From contig CAWAZY010000003.1 in the NCBI GenBank assembly GCA_963786675.1, positions 124,001 through 188,000 on the forward strand: a DNA stretch of 64,000 bases, written 5' to 3'. The notes beneath the pieces are model-generated. The model made no database searches. It was not told where the DNA came from and saw nothing but the letters and a program-made list of their open reading frames with translations. Made by a program: the position numbers and the translations under genes. This DNA is from JAGVSR01 sp963786675 (GTDB lineage: Bacteria > Pseudomonadota > Alphaproteobacteria > Rhizobiales > Hyphomicrobiaceae). Below, piece after piece: positions 36,445-45,736 of this stretch. The first letter of the stretch is position 1; every line of letters begins with the position of its first letter.

Positions 36445-36470
36445 CGCCGTACGGCATTTCGAGACATTTT

Positions 36471-36502
36471 CGAGGCGGGTTCTGTCCGAACCCGCCTCGT
36501 TT
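36471..36502 (+). terminator. Rho-independent terminator
   Basis: A perfect 12-bp stem (CGAGGCGGGTTC at 36471-36482 with GAACCCGCCTCG at 36488-36499), 5-base loop, then TTT, 26 bases after the second barrel gene. Confidence 0.85.
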
Positions 36503-36618
36503 GCTATGCGGCCGGGCGGGGGTTGACGGCGCTGCGCCGCGCACGCCACTGTCAGCCCGAACATGTCCCTCGGGATGATCGTTGAACCGCCTCCGCAGAA
36601 CCCGAAAAGTCCTGGTCC

Positions 36619-37785
36619 ATGGCCGGTCCCGCCAAGCCGCTGACAAAGCCGTCCCGCCCCTTTTTCTCCAGTGGTCCGTGTGCCAAGCCGCCGGGCTGGA
36701 AGCCGGATTGGCTCGCCCATGCCCTGACCAGCCGGTCGCATCGGTCTGACGAAGGGCTCGCACGGCTGCGCGATGTGATGGATGGTTTGAGGCGGCTCAT
36801 CGCGCTTCCAGAAGCCTACAAATTGGCGATCGTACCGGGTTCGGATACCGGAGCGTTTGAGATGGCGCTGTGGTCGCTCTTGGGAGCGCGCGGTGTCGAT
36901 GTGCTCGCCTGGGATGTGTTCGGCAAAATCTGGGTGCGCGACATTATCGAAGAGTTGCGCTTATCCGATGTGCGGGTCCTGGAAGCGGACTACGGATGCC
37001 TTCCCGATCTTGGCCGCGTGGATTGCAGCCGCGATGTTGTTTTCACCGCCAACGGCACGACGGCGGGCGTGCGCGTCCCGGACTTCGATTGGATCGCACC
37101 TGACCGCGCGGGCCTGACGTTCTGTGATGCGACGTCGGCCATTCTGGCCCATCCGATCGACTGGAGCCGCATCGATGTCGCGACGTTCTCCTGGCAGAAG
37201 TGCTTGGGCGGCGAGGCCGCGCACGGCGTGCTCGTGCTGTCGCCGCGCGCCGTCGCACGGGCGGGAACGCATACGCCATCGTGGCCGATTCCGAAGCTCT
37301 TTCGTTTTGTGCGCGATGGTGCGCTGGATGAGGCGCTCTTCGCCGGACACACGATCAATACGCCATCGATGCTCTGTGTGGAGGACTGCGCGCGGGCAAT
37401 CGCCTGGGCGGAAAGTGCCGGGGGGCTGGATGGGCTGATGGCCCGCGCGGCACACAACGCGGCACTGGTTCATGACTGGTGCGCGCGGACGGCGTGGATC
37501 GAAAACATGGCGGTCGTTCCGGCGACGTGGTCGTGGACGTCGGTGTGTCTCAAACTATCGGGACAACCGGACAACGGTGTGGCGGAGGACCGGGACCGGG
37601 TGGAGCACATGGCCCGTCTCTTGGCGGCCGAAGGGGTCGCCTTTGATATTGCCGGCCATCGGGGCGGACCGCCATGTCTCAGAATATGGACAGGTCCGAC
37701 CGTCGAGGGCGGAGATCTGGAGCACCTTTTGCCCTGGTTGGACTGGGCTTTTGCAACTGTTACGGGCGTCTGGGAGGCGTCATAA
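36619..37785 (+). CDS. serC: Phosphoserine aminotransferase
   Basis: PLP enzyme making 3-phosphoserine from 3-phosphohydroxypyruvate in serine synthesis. 388 residues with the alphaproteobacterial form of the N-terminus (PSRPFFSSGPCAKPPGW), SRSHRSDEGLARLRDVM, GSDTGAFEMALWSLLG, DVVFTANGTTAGVRVP, and the PLP lysine in VATFSWQKCLGGEAAHG. ATG at 36619. It is usually followed by serA, which is not present here. Confidence 0.93.
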   Translation: MAGPAKPLTKPSRPFFSSGPCAKPPGWKPDWLAHALTSRSHRSDEGLARLRDVMDGLRRLIALPEAYKLAIVPGSDTGAFEMALWSLLGARGVDVLAWDVFGKIWVRDIIEELRLSDVRVLEADYGCLPDLGRVDCSRDVVFTANGTTAGVRVPDFDWIAPDRAGLTFCDATSAILAHPIDWSRIDVATFSWQKCLGGEAAHGVLVLSPRAVARAGTHTPSWPIPKLFRFVRDGALDEALFAGHTINTPSMLCVEDCARAIAWAESAGGLDGLMARAAHNAALVHDWCARTAWIENMAVVPATWSWTSVCLKLSGQPDNGVAEDRDRVEHMARLLAAEGVAFDIAGHRGGPPCLRIWTGPTVEGGDLEHLLPWLDWAFATVTGVWEAS

Positions 37786-37922
37786 TTCGGTCGCCTTGCG
37801 GCCGCAAACGCCACTGTCCGCGCTCAACGCTCAACAGCGGATGCAAGACTGTGGCGCCCACCCATGGATGTCGCCCGTCTCGCCATCTGATAGGTATGTC
37901 AAGACTAGTATCGAACCAGGAT

Positions 37923-39614
37923 ATGGCCATGCGCATTCGCACCACCGCTGCTTTCGTGCTCCTCTTTGCGTCCCCGGCCTGGAGCGCGCAGATCAGTGCC
38001 GTTTCGCGCGTCGATGCGGTGACGGTGTTTCCCCGGGGTGCGGAAGTGAGCCGGATTTCCAAGGTGACACTGGAAAAAGGCGTCCACACGGTCATCCTGA
38101 ATGACTTGCCACCCGATGCGATTGCAAGTTCCATTCGTGTCGAAGGTCTGGCGACCGGCAAGCTCGAGATCGGCTCCGTCGATAGCCGCCGTCTGACCGT
38201 GCCGAGCACCGATGAGGCCCTCTCCGCCAGCGAACGCCGCCGCCTGGAGGACGAACTTGATCTGCTTCGCGATCAGCGCAGTGTGGCAGATGCACAATTG
38301 CAGTCGGCCGCCACGCAGCGGACCCTCATTTCCAATCTCTCCCAGTTACCGACGCGGCCGGCGCCGGTTCAGGGCGCGGAGCGGACCGAAGATTGGGCCA
38401 GCGTTCTGGCCACCATCGCGACAGGCAGCGCGGAGGCGCAGCGCAACGAGGTCGAGGCCCAAGCCAAGATCCGCGTCTTGGACCGCCAGATCGCCGATGT
38501 CGAAGGCAAGCTGAACGCGTTGGCCCCGGCGGCTGTCGAGCGCACAGAAGTGAAAGTGCATGTGGAAGCACTGGCCCCGCTCGAGGCCGATCTCGTGATC
38601 CGCTATCAAGTGAAGAGCGCGTCGTGGACGCCGCTTTACGATGCGCGGCTGGCAACCGGTGACAAGACGACACCACCCGTCCTCTCACTGGTGCGGCGTG
38701 CGGAGATCCGCCAGAACACCGGGGAAGGCTGGGACAACGTCGCGCTGTCCCTGTCGACGACGCGGCCCAACGCCGGCTCAGGCGTTCCTGACCTGCAACC
38801 GGTGACCGTCGATTTCGAGCCACCCCCGCCGCCGCCCGCGCCCGTTGCCGCCGCCGCTCCGGAAGCCGAAATGGATGATGCCATGATGAAGCGGAGTCTC
38901 CGTCCGATGGCGGCAACCAGTGGGGAATCTATGGCCGCCGCGCCTCCGGCCATGGAGGACGTCGATGTTCGATCGGCCAATGTCATCGCCGCACCCTTTC
39001 AAGCGGTCTATGCCGTTGCGGGGCGGACGGGCGTCGCCAATACCGGCCAGTCCAAGCGCGTTCAACTCGTCGCCGAGAAGATCGAACCAAGCCTGAGCAT
39101 CAAGACCGTGCCTAAGGACGATGCCAAGGCCTATCTCTATGCCAAGCTCGCCATGCCCCAGAGCACACCGCTTCTTCCCGGCCCCGTCTCGCTGTTTCGC
39201 GATGGTACCTTTGTCGGGCAGGGCCGGTTGCCCCTGTTGTCGCCGAATGAAACCCACGAACTCGGATTTGGCGTCGACGATCTGGTGCGGGTAAAGCATG
39301 CGCTGGTCGAGGAGAAGCGTGGCGAGACCGGGCTGATCTCCACGTCGCGTACAGACGTGCGGACCTACAAGTTGACGGTCAAAAACATGCATGAGCGCGC
39401 CATCGCGGTCATGGTGATCGATCAGGTGCCGGTGTCCAACAACCAGGACATCAAGGTGGAGCTGACCGGCAAGACCCAACCGACGACGACCAACCTGGAA
39501 GATAAGCGCGGGGTGCTGTCGTGGGATCTGACGTTGGAACCCGACCAGGAGCAGGCGATAGATTTCGGCTATCGGGTGGTGTGGCCGGCGGCCAAAACAG
39601 TGGTTTACCGCTGA
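37923..39614 (+). CDS. DUF4139 domain protein (mucoidy-inhibitor-like)
   Basis: A 563-residue exported protein: signal peptide (TTAAFVLLFASPAWSA-QI), DUF4140-type start (VDAVTVFPRGAEVSRISKV), a coiled coil (SERRRLEDELDLLRDQRSV to ADVEGKLNAL), then DUF4139 (ALAPLEADLVIRYQVKSASW, YDARLATGDK, EGWDNVALSLSTTRPNAG), a Pro/Ala linker (VDFEPPPPPPAPVAAAA) and a C-terminal part ending VLSWDLTLEPDQEQAIDFGY then RVVWPAAKTVVYR. The family is distributed in bacteria and eukaryotes with no agreed biochemical role. ATG 37923 chosen at the signal peptide; the frame is open further upstream. Confidence 0.85.
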   Translation: MAMRIRTTAAFVLLFASPAWSAQISAVSRVDAVTVFPRGAEVSRISKVTLEKGVHTVILNDLPPDAIASSIRVEGLATGKLEIGSVDSRRLTVPSTDEALSASERRRLEDELDLLRDQRSVADAQLQSAATQRTLISNLSQLPTRPAPVQGAERTEDWASVLATIATGSAEAQRNEVEAQAKIRVLDRQIADVEGKLNALAPAAVERTEVKVHVEALAPLEADLVIRYQVKSASWTPLYDARLATGDKTTPPVLSLVRRAEIRQNTGEGWDNVALSLSTTRPNAGSGVPDLQPVTVDFEPPPPPPAPVAAAAPEAEMDDAMMKRSLRPMAATSGESMAAAPPAMEDVDVRSANVIAAPFQAVYAVAGRTGVANTGQSKRVQLVAEKIEPSLSIKTVPKDDAKAYLYAKLAMPQSTPLLPGPVSLFRDGTFVGQGRLPLLSPNETHELGFGVDDLVRVKHALVEEKRGETGLISTSRTDVRTYKLTVKNMHERAIAVMVIDQVPVSNNQDIKVELTGKTQPTTTNLEDKRGVLSWDLTLEPDQEQAIDFGYRVVWPAAKTVVYR

Positions 39615-39991
39615 AGGCGGCTGATCTCCGCGTCCGCCTCCGTGTCCGTCCTGGCCGGGACGCGGAGGTGAGACCCAAGGGGTAACTTTGCGTCCCACCC
39701 GATGAAAATTGGGACCATCCCTGGTGCCCATGACCGGGGCGATGAAAAAATATCTGTGCTGATCGGGCCTCTGAGGCGGCTGCTTGAACCCTTGGAAAGG
39801 TCGGCAAAAAAGCATTCCAGAACCTTGAGTTAGCCGATTCCGGCCAGCCGCGCCGGGTCATCCAGAAAGGAAAAATTAGGGATCAGGATCAAGAGTTCCC
39901 CCTGGAACAGCGCCGAGGGCGGGCCTCGGGCACTGTTGGGTCATCGCAGCAGTGACCCCCGGCCAGCCGGCCAAACCCAGGAGCAAGACCG
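39615..39991. other. Intergenic region downstream of the DUF4139 gene
   Basis: About 375 bases. A possible weak hairpin (CTCCGCGTCC at 39626-39635 with GGACGCGGAG at 39658-39667, no T run) may end the DUF4139 transcript. The rest holds no gene I recognise; a GGAG ribosome site precedes the next ATG. Confidence 0.4.
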
Positions 39992-40282
39992 ATGACCCCG
40001 ATCTCCACCATCCTCACCGCCCGCGCCGCCCTGACGGCCCTCGTCGCCCTCGCCACCCTCGGCGCCAACGGTTCGGACGCCCACGCGCTCAACGCCCGCG
40101 TTAAGCTCGCCTGCGCCGGCGATTACTTCTCCTACTGCAGCCAGCATTCGCCCTCTAGCCCCGGCGTGCGCCAGTGCATGCGGGCCAACGGCCTGAAGCT
40201 CTCCAACCGCTGCGTCAACGCTCTGGTCGCCGCCGGTGAGGTTTCCGCCGCCGAAGTCTCCCGCCGCCAGGCTGCTCGTTAA
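39992..40282 (+). CDS. Small secreted cysteine-containing protein
   Basis: A 96-residue exported protein: signal peptide (ALTALVALATLGANGSDAHA) then LACAGDYFSYCSQHSPSSPG, VRQCMRANGLKLSNRCVNAL and VAAGEVSAAEVSRRQAAR. Four Cys with CxxxxxxxxC-type spacing suggest two disulfides in a small helical fold. Similar proteins are common in alphaproteobacteria but, as far as I know, uncharacterised. ATG 39992 with CCAGGAGC upstream. Confidence 0.85.
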   Translation: MTPISTILTARAALTALVALATLGANGSDAHALNARVKLACAGDYFSYCSQHSPSSPGVRQCMRANGLKLSNRCVNALVAAGEVSAAEVSRRQAAR

Positions 40283-40337
40283 GCCGACTGGCTACCAAGA
40301 ATTAGCTCCGAAGGGTCACTGCGAAATTCGGGGTCAG

Positions 40338-40370
40338 ACGGCCGGAGGGCATCAGCCTTCCGGCCGTTTT
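40338..40370. terminator. Strong terminator between convergent genes
   Basis: ACGGCCGGAGGGC (40338-40350) pairs with GCCTTCCGGCCGT (40355-40367; 13 bp, one G-T pair, ATCA loop) followed by TTT. It ends the small secreted-protein gene and lies just past the convergent barrel gene. Confidence 0.9.
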
Positions 40371-40403
40371 CCGTTTGGGCGGTCTTGGTATCAATCGCGG
40401 GGT

Positions 40404-42101
40404 TCAGCGCCGCCAGCGCACGCCCAGCCGCACATCGTCGCTCTTCCAGTCGCCGTCGGGCTCGGAGGACTCGTAGTCGATGTGTTCATAGCGGCCGAAT
40501 AGGACCCACTCGCGGTTGACGTAGTATTCCAACCCAAGCGCCGCGCGCAGTTCGCTCTCATCGATATCGACCCCGTCGTAGGCCTGATCGGTGTAGGTCA
40601 GGCCTGCCGTGGCCACGATATGACGGCGGAAAGCGTGCCGCGCCTCGATCCCGACCTGCCGCGAGACGACGCCCGCCGAGCCCGTGGTGTTGGTATCGTA
40701 CAAGTCAGTGCGGGCCGTGAAGAGCAATGTCGTCGGGTCACTGAGGCGCCATGCGACGTTGGCATCGATGAGGATGCCTTCCACCGTGCTCAGTCCCGCG
40801 GACTTGGGGTCCTGTTCGCCGTAGCCAATGCTGACTTCGCCGCGCAGGATTTCCCCAGTCTCACCGAAATCGACGCCGACGCGGTAGCGTTCCCCGTCGC
40901 TGTCACGGCGCAGACCATCCGACAGTGCAGCGACATCATAGCGGCGCTGGTTGGTTTCGACTTCGCCGAACACAGAAAACGTCGGTTTGAATTCCCAGCT
41001 CGCGCGCACGGCTTCGGTCGTCACGCGCGTATCGCGGTCGTCATTGGTGATGCGTGTTCCCGTGCCGCTGTCGGTCGCTCCGTAGTCGATATCGTCAATG
41101 CCGCCGCGCAGCTGTACCGACAGGCGGTTGAAGCGATGATTGAGCGCCAGATCGGCGCGTTCCGTCGTCACTTCCGTACGGTCGCCGGTTTCATTGGCGT
41201 CGATGGCGGAGCGGCCTTCCTGGCGGACATCGTGGGATATCAAACCTTGGAGATTGGTCCGCTTGGCGATATCCAGCCGCCCGCGGCCCTCCACGCTCCA
41301 GGCCCGCTCGTCTTCGTCGGGGAAGGCATTATGAAATGTCGTATCGCTGGTCGCGCCAAATTCCACCGCGTGACGTGACCAGTTGGAGACGAGCCGCGAG
41401 CGGGTGCGCAGTTCGGCGGCCACGTCGCTGTCCGCCTGGGATTGGCGCAGAATGTTGGACGTGCCCGCGCCCGCCACTTCTGTCTGCGGGAAATAGATGA
41501 AGCTGCCGATGCGGATGCCAATCGGATCATAGGGTTCGCGGTCGAAGAGGCGGCGGGTCCGCCGGTCCGTCACCAGCGGGTCGATATCTTCAATCTGGAA
41601 CAGCAGTGGATCGAAGCCCGAGGGCGGGTTTTGGAATAGCGCGCGGTCGTCCTCGTCGCGCGTGTCGATGACGAGGGGATCGATGCCATCCTGCACGCCG
41701 GCCGGTTCGCCGACGTCGATCACACCATCGCGCAGCAGCGCGCTTGCCTCCGGCTGGCTAATGTCGCCGTCCTCGATGACGCGGCGCTGCCCCGGACCGG
41801 GCCGCACGGCGTCGTCGAACAGCGGATCGATCGGATCGGATGAAGGGTCGTCGGATGGGATATCCGGTGGCAAGTCCGGTGCCGCGGGGGTGTCGTCAAT
41901 GGACGCGCCCGGCTCGATGCCGGTGGGGGCTTCGCCAGAAATGGTCGCCCGCGGCGCTAAGCCCGACAGGCTGGCGCCGCCCTGTTCCGGGCCGGCGGAC
42001 TGCTGGGCGCCGGCCGGCGAAGCGGCGAAAGCCAACGCCAAAATCGCCAGGCGCACGGCCCAGCGGAATTGATTCGCAGCACTACGCCGGTTGGAAGTCA
42101 C
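40404..42101 (-). CDS. Outer-membrane beta-barrel protein (BBP2-like)
   Basis: A large exported barrel (about 565 residues). From the GTG at 42101 a signal peptide reads WAVRLAILALAFAASPAGAQ; the frame is also open to a TTG at 42149. A long acidic/Pro linker (DDTPAAPDLPPDIPSDDPSS) precedes a domain starting GIRIGSFIYFPQTEVAGAGT, then alternating strands (VSIGYGEQDPKSAGLSTVEG, LGLEYYVNREWVLFGRYEHI) and the end SDDVRLGVRWRR. This layout matches the BBP2_2 putative porin family, often linked to exopolysaccharide export. Divergent from kdsD, with a CtrA box between them. Confidence 0.8.
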   Translation of the reverse strand: MTSNRRSAANQFRWAVRLAILALAFAASPAGAQQSAGPEQGGASLSGLAPRATISGEAPTGIEPGASIDDTPAAPDLPPDIPSDDPSSDPIDPLFDDAVRPGPGQRRVIEDGDISQPEASALLRDGVIDVGEPAGVQDGIDPLVIDTRDEDDRALFQNPPSGFDPLLFQIEDIDPLVTDRRTRRLFDREPYDPIGIRIGSFIYFPQTEVAGAGTSNILRQSQADSDVAAELRTRSRLVSNWSRHAVEFGATSDTTFHNAFPDEDERAWSVEGRGRLDIAKRTNLQGLISHDVRQEGRSAIDANETGDRTEVTTERADLALNHRFNRLSVQLRGGIDDIDYGATDSGTGTRITNDDRDTRVTTEAVRASWEFKPTFSVFGEVETNQRRYDVAALSDGLRRDSDGERYRVGVDFGETGEILRGEVSIGYGEQDPKSAGLSTVEGILIDANVAWRLSDPTTLLFTARTDLYDTNTTGSAGVVSRQVGIEARHAFRRHIVATAGLTYTDQAYDGVDIDESELRAALGLEYYVNREWVLFGRYEHIDYESSEPDGDWKSDDVRLGVRWRR

Positions 42102-42172
42102 GAAGGCGCCCTGGATGACGGATAATCCGATGTCGACGCACACTCGCAACTCACGACCATAGGAAGCGCCGG

Positions 42173-42187
42173 TTAATGTCTCTTTAA
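42173..42187. promoter_or_regulatory. CtrA-type box between the BBP2 barrel and kdsD
   Basis: Perfect TTAA-N7-TTAA (TTAATGTCTCTTTAA) in the divergent intergenic region, 72 bases from the barrel start on one side and 205 bases from kdsD on the other. Its distance favours control of the barrel gene. Confidence 0.7.
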
Positions 42188-42391
42188 GTCCAGTCCTGAA
42201 GTCCGGGGACGGCCTGCCAATGGCCGAACCTGGACGATTGAGCTGGGGACGCCGCGCCGGGACATTTGGAGCCGCCCGTCCGCTCTGCTAGACACGGACC
42301 CAGAATTTGGAACCCATCCCCCTTCGGCCGGATGGCATTCAGCGGGCTCCCGCCCGATCCACCCGGCCGGTCACGGAACAGGGCAGGACGC

Positions 42392-43396
42392 ATGCGAAAA
42401 CTGACCAGCATCCCGGGCGGCCGGCACACGGGCGATGGCGCGGTGGCCTCGGCGATGCGTACGCTGGATCTTGAAGCCGAGGGGCTGGTGGCGCTGCGCA
42501 CCGCCCTCGACAACGGTCTGGCCCGCCCGTTCAGCGAGGCCGTTGGCCTGATCAAGTCGTCGCGCGGCCGGGTCATCTTCTCAGGCATCGGCAAGAGCGG
42601 TCACGTCGGTCAGAAGATCGCGGCCACCTTCGCCTCCACCGGATCACCGGCGTTCTTCGTCCATCCCAGTGAAGCCTCGCATGGCGATCTCGGCATGATC
42701 ACGCCGGACGACGTTATCGTGGCGTTGTCCTGGTCGGGCGAAACGGTCGAGCTGAAGAATATCATCACCTATTCGCGGCGGTTCTCAGTGCCGCTGGTTT
42801 CGATCACGTCGAATAAGGACTCCGCACTCGGCCAGCAATCCGATGTCGTCCTCGAACTCCCGCGCGCCAAGGAAGCCTGCCCGCACGGATTGGCCCCGAC
42901 GACGTCGACGACGATGCAGCTGGCGCTGGGCGACTGCCTCGCCATCGCACTGTTGGAGAGCAAGGGCTTTACCGCGCACGACTTCAAGATGTTCCACCCC
43001 GGCGGATCGCTGGGCGCGAGCCTGAAGTACGTCGCTGATCTTATGCACAAGGGCGACCGGCTCCCGCTGGCGCGCGAAGACCTTGGCATGTCCGAAGCGC
43101 TGGTCATCATGACCGAAAAGAGTTTTGGGTGTCTGGGGATCGTTGATGCCGCTGGCCATCTCGTCGGCGTGCTGACGGATGGCGATCTGAGGCGTCACAT
43201 GGGCGCGGATCTGCTGAAGGCGTCGGCTGGCGAGGTCATGACCCGCGCGCCTAAGACCGTGACGCCCAACACTTTGGCGTCTGCCGCGCTCGAGGTGATC
43301 AATGCCTCGCGGATTACAGCACTCTTCGTGGTCGACGAGGCGCGGCCGGTCGGCATCGTCCACGTCCACGATCTGCTGCGTGCAGGCGTGGCGTAA
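42392..43396 (+). CDS. kdsD: Arabinose-5-phosphate isomerase (KpsF/GutQ family)
   Basis: Makes arabinose 5-phosphate, the first committed precursor of Kdo in LPS. 334 residues: SIS domain (GRVIFSGIGKSGHVGQKIAA, TGSPAFFVHPSEASHGDLGM, SWSGETVELKNII) and two CBS domains (VIMTEKSFGCLGIVDAAGHL, GVLTDGDLRRHMG; VMTRAPKTVTPN, TALFVVDEARPVGIVHVHDL). ATG 42392. The family's catalytic Glu and His residues fall in the conserved stretches seen here. The neighbouring barrel supports a surface-polysaccharide role. Confidence 0.93.
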   Translation: MRKLTSIPGGRHTGDGAVASAMRTLDLEAEGLVALRTALDNGLARPFSEAVGLIKSSRGRVIFSGIGKSGHVGQKIAATFASTGSPAFFVHPSEASHGDLGMITPDDVIVALSWSGETVELKNIITYSRRFSVPLVSITSNKDSALGQQSDVVLELPRAKEACPHGLAPTTSTTMQLALGDCLAIALLESKGFTAHDFKMFHPGGSLGASLKYVADLMHKGDRLPLAREDLGMSEALVIMTEKSFGCLGIVDAAGHLVGVLTDGDLRRHMGADLLKASAGEVMTRAPKTVTPNTLASAALEVINASRITALFVVDEARPVGIVHVHDLLRAGVA

Positions 43397-43415
43397 CGAC
43401 GACCGCGCCGTGCCG

Positions 43416-43904
43416 TCAGGCGTCGTCTTCGATATCGTTGCTGACGACGAGGGCGGTGTTGTTGACGCCGGTGACGCGAACCCGCGCGCCCCGCGGTGCA
43501 TCCTCGCCTTCGGCCAGCCAGACGGTGTCCGCCGCGCGGACCTTGCCGCGGCCGGCTGAAATTGCGTCTTCCACGATCACAAGATGGCCGATGAAGCGCG
43601 TGCCCGGCAGCATCATGTCAGGTCCCGTGTTGATCGAGGGACTTTGTCCCGCCAGCTGCTTCACGCCGAACACGGTGGCGACCGACAGCAGGGCGAAGGT
43701 CACCATCTGCCACGGTAGAGAGAAGCCGCCCGAGGCCCCCATCTCGGTTGCGATGGCTACGATCAGCCCGACGGCGAAGGCCGCCAGTCCAAACCAGAGG
43801 AAATGCACGCCCGGGACGACGGTTTCCATCGCCATGAGGATCAAAGCGAGAATCAGCCAGCTCCAGAAGCCAAGGCTTGCGACGTATTCGACAAAGGCGT
43901 CCAT
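43416..43904 (-). CDS. NfeD-like membrane protein
   Basis: 162 residues: three hydrophobic segments in the first 90 (WSWLILALILMAMETVVPGV, FLWFGLAAFAVGLIVAIATE, WQMVTFALLSVATVFGV) and an OB-fold C-terminal domain (RFIGHLVIVEDAISAGRGKV, RGARVRVTGVNNTALVV). This short form of NfeD pairs with SPFH/stomatin proteins in membrane microdomains. It lies immediately downstream of the slipin gene on the same strand. ATG at 43904. Confidence 0.9.
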   Translation of the reverse strand: MDAFVEYVASLGFWSWLILALILMAMETVVPGVHFLWFGLAAFAVGLIVAIATEMGASGGFSLPWQMVTFALLSVATVFGVKQLAGQSPSINTGPDMMLPGTRFIGHLVIVEDAISAGRGKVRAADTVWLAEGEDAPRGARVRVTGVNNTALVVSNDIEDDA

Positions 43905-43936
43905 GACGCGATGACTCCGCTAAAGACAGAACTGTA

Positions 43937-43967
43937 ACCCCGCGCACCGGGATTTCCGGCGCGCGGG
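43937..43967 (-). other. Hairpin between the slipin and nfeD genes
   Basis: CCCGCGCACCGG and CCGGCGCGCGGG form a 12-position stem with one mismatch. No T run follows on the minus strand, so it may moderate nfeD expression rather than end transcription. Confidence 0.4.
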
Positions 43968-43981
43968 TCGTGGATCGTGCA

Positions 43982-44945
43982 TCAGGTCCGCGTGCGCGGA
44001 ACAGACGAGGACTTGGCCGCATCGCCACCGAAGGCTTCGCCGGTCAGCTGGGCCAGGCCGGCAATCGACCCAATCACCGATGAGGCCTCAAGCGGCATCA
44101 TGATGACCTTCTGGTTGGGCGCCGAAGCGAGCGCTTCAAGCGCCTTCACGTAGTTGTTGGCGACGAAGTAGTTGATGGCCTGCACGTTGCCGTTGGAAAT
44201 GGCGTTCGAGACGAGCTCGGTGGCCTTCGCTTCGGCTTCGGCGGCGCGTTCGCGGGCCTCGGCGTCCTTGAATGCGGCCTCACGGCGGCCTTCGGCTTCG
44301 AGCACGACGGCCTGCTTCTCGCCTTCGGCCTTGAGGATCGCGGCCTGCCGCAGACCTTCCGACTCGAGGATCTGTGCGCGCTTCTCGCGCTCCGCCTTCA
44401 TCTGGCGGGCCATGCTGTCCACGAGATCGCGCGGCGGCGAGATGTCCTTGATCTCGATGCGCGTCACCTTGACGCCCCAGGATTCCGTCGCGGCGTCGAC
44501 CACCGTCAGAAGCTTGGCATTGATGACGTCGCGGTTGGAGAGCAGTTCATCCAGGTCCATCGAACCCATGACGGTACGAACGTTGGTCATGGTGAGATTG
44601 ATGATGGCGATGTTCCAGGTTGTCGACAGCGTAGGCGGAACGGCCTGCGTCGACCACCTGGAAGAAGGCTACACCGTCGACCCGGACCATGGCGTTATCG
44701 CGCGTGATGACATCCTGACTGGGAATGTCGATCACTTGTTCCTTCATGTTCACCTGATTGCCGATGCGCTCCATGACCGGAATCAGGAAGTGCAGGCCGG
44801 GCGGCAGGGTGCGTGTGAAGCGGCCGAAGTTTTCGACTGTATAGTAGTAACCCTGGGGAACGATCTTGACCGTCGACCACAGTACGAAAACGGCCAGCGC
44901 GATGAGCAGCAGGCCGAAAAACTGAAAGCCATCGTATAGGCCCAT
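43982..44945 (-). CDS. Slipin / SPFH (stomatin-like) protein, frameshifted
   Basis: A membrane-anchored scaffold protein of about 320 residues. From ATG 44945 (GGGGAGA upstream) it reads GFQFFGLLLIALAVFVLWST (anchor), KIVPQGYYYTVENFGRFTRT and VITRDNAMVRVDGVAFFQV; after one frame change it reads MTNVRTVMGSMDLDELLSNR, VTRIEIKDISPPRDLV, and the coiled-coil AEREKRAQILESEGLRQAA. The break near 44615 is repaired by removing one base, giving LEHAIINLTMTNVR as in QmcA-type proteins. Pairs with NfeD downstream. Confidence 0.85.
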
Positions 44946-45118
44946 TGTATATCTCCCCAATGGCTGTCGAATGGATGGTATTTGGAATTACGATTGCGAA
45001 TTCCTAGAGGCAATATTAGAAAACAAAGTAAATAAATTCCCGCAATCCACACAGATCTCGACATTTTCCGCCCTAATGGACCTGTATCATACGCGACAGC
45101 TGTCGAGGATATGCAACT

Positions 45119-45646
45119 ATGTCAGTGCGGTTGAAGACGCTTCTCAAATGCGGTTTGGGGCAGGCAAAGAGCCGGAAATGGGCGTTCGCGCGGGCTGTGG
45201 GCGTTGCACGGCCGTCGCTCGCAAGCGCGCTCGTACTGGCTCTTGTCCTGGCGCTGTTGACCGGCAGCCCGGTGTCAGCCGACACGCGTATCTGGTCGCC
45301 AAAAATGGGGACCGACGAGCGCAAAATTCTATTGAATGCCGCCCGCGTTCCGGTGGAGCGCGATCTGGGCCAGCCGATCGTCTTCAAAATCCGCAGCCTT
45401 CGGGTTTCGAAGGAATGGGCGTTTGTTTACGGCTCTCCGCAGCGAAGCGATGGGAAACCCGTTGATTTCAGCAAATCCATTTACGCCGATCAGGCAGCCA
45501 GTGGCGACTTTAACGACGAAGCGGCGGTCCTTCTTGTCCGCGAAGGCGCGGGCTGGCGTGTCGTCACCTATTCCGTCGGCTTTGGCGATGTCGTTTGGGA
45601 TACTTGGGACGAAGAGTTTGGTGCTCCCGCCTGGCTTTGGCCATGA
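45119..45646 (+). CDS. Secreted conserved hypothetical protein
   Basis: 175 residues: basic N-terminus and signal peptide (SALVLALVLALLTGSPVSA-DT), then DERKILLNAARVPVERDLGQ, IVFKIRSLRVSKEWAFVYGS, PQRSDGKPVDFSK and AAVLLVREGAGWRVVTYSVG ending FGAPAWLWP. I know this pattern as a widespread proteobacterial exported family without an assigned role. ATG at 45119; the 170-base gap to the slipin gene is unusually A/T-rich (about 44975-45065), as for a promoter. Confidence 0.75.
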   Translation: MSVRLKTLLKCGLGQAKSRKWAFARAVGVARPSLASALVLALVLALLTGSPVSADTRIWSPKMGTDERKILLNAARVPVERDLGQPIVFKIRSLRVSKEWAFVYGSPQRSDGKPVDFSKSIYADQAASGDFNDEAAVLLVREGAGWRVVTYSVGFGDVVWDTWDEEFGAPAWLWP

Positions 45647-45736
45647 GGGGGCAGGCTTGCTCGAGGGTCGGTTGTGCGCCGTCACTCACCATTGATTGAC
45701 AGTCTACCTGGCAGCACGGCGTTCAGATCATGGCGC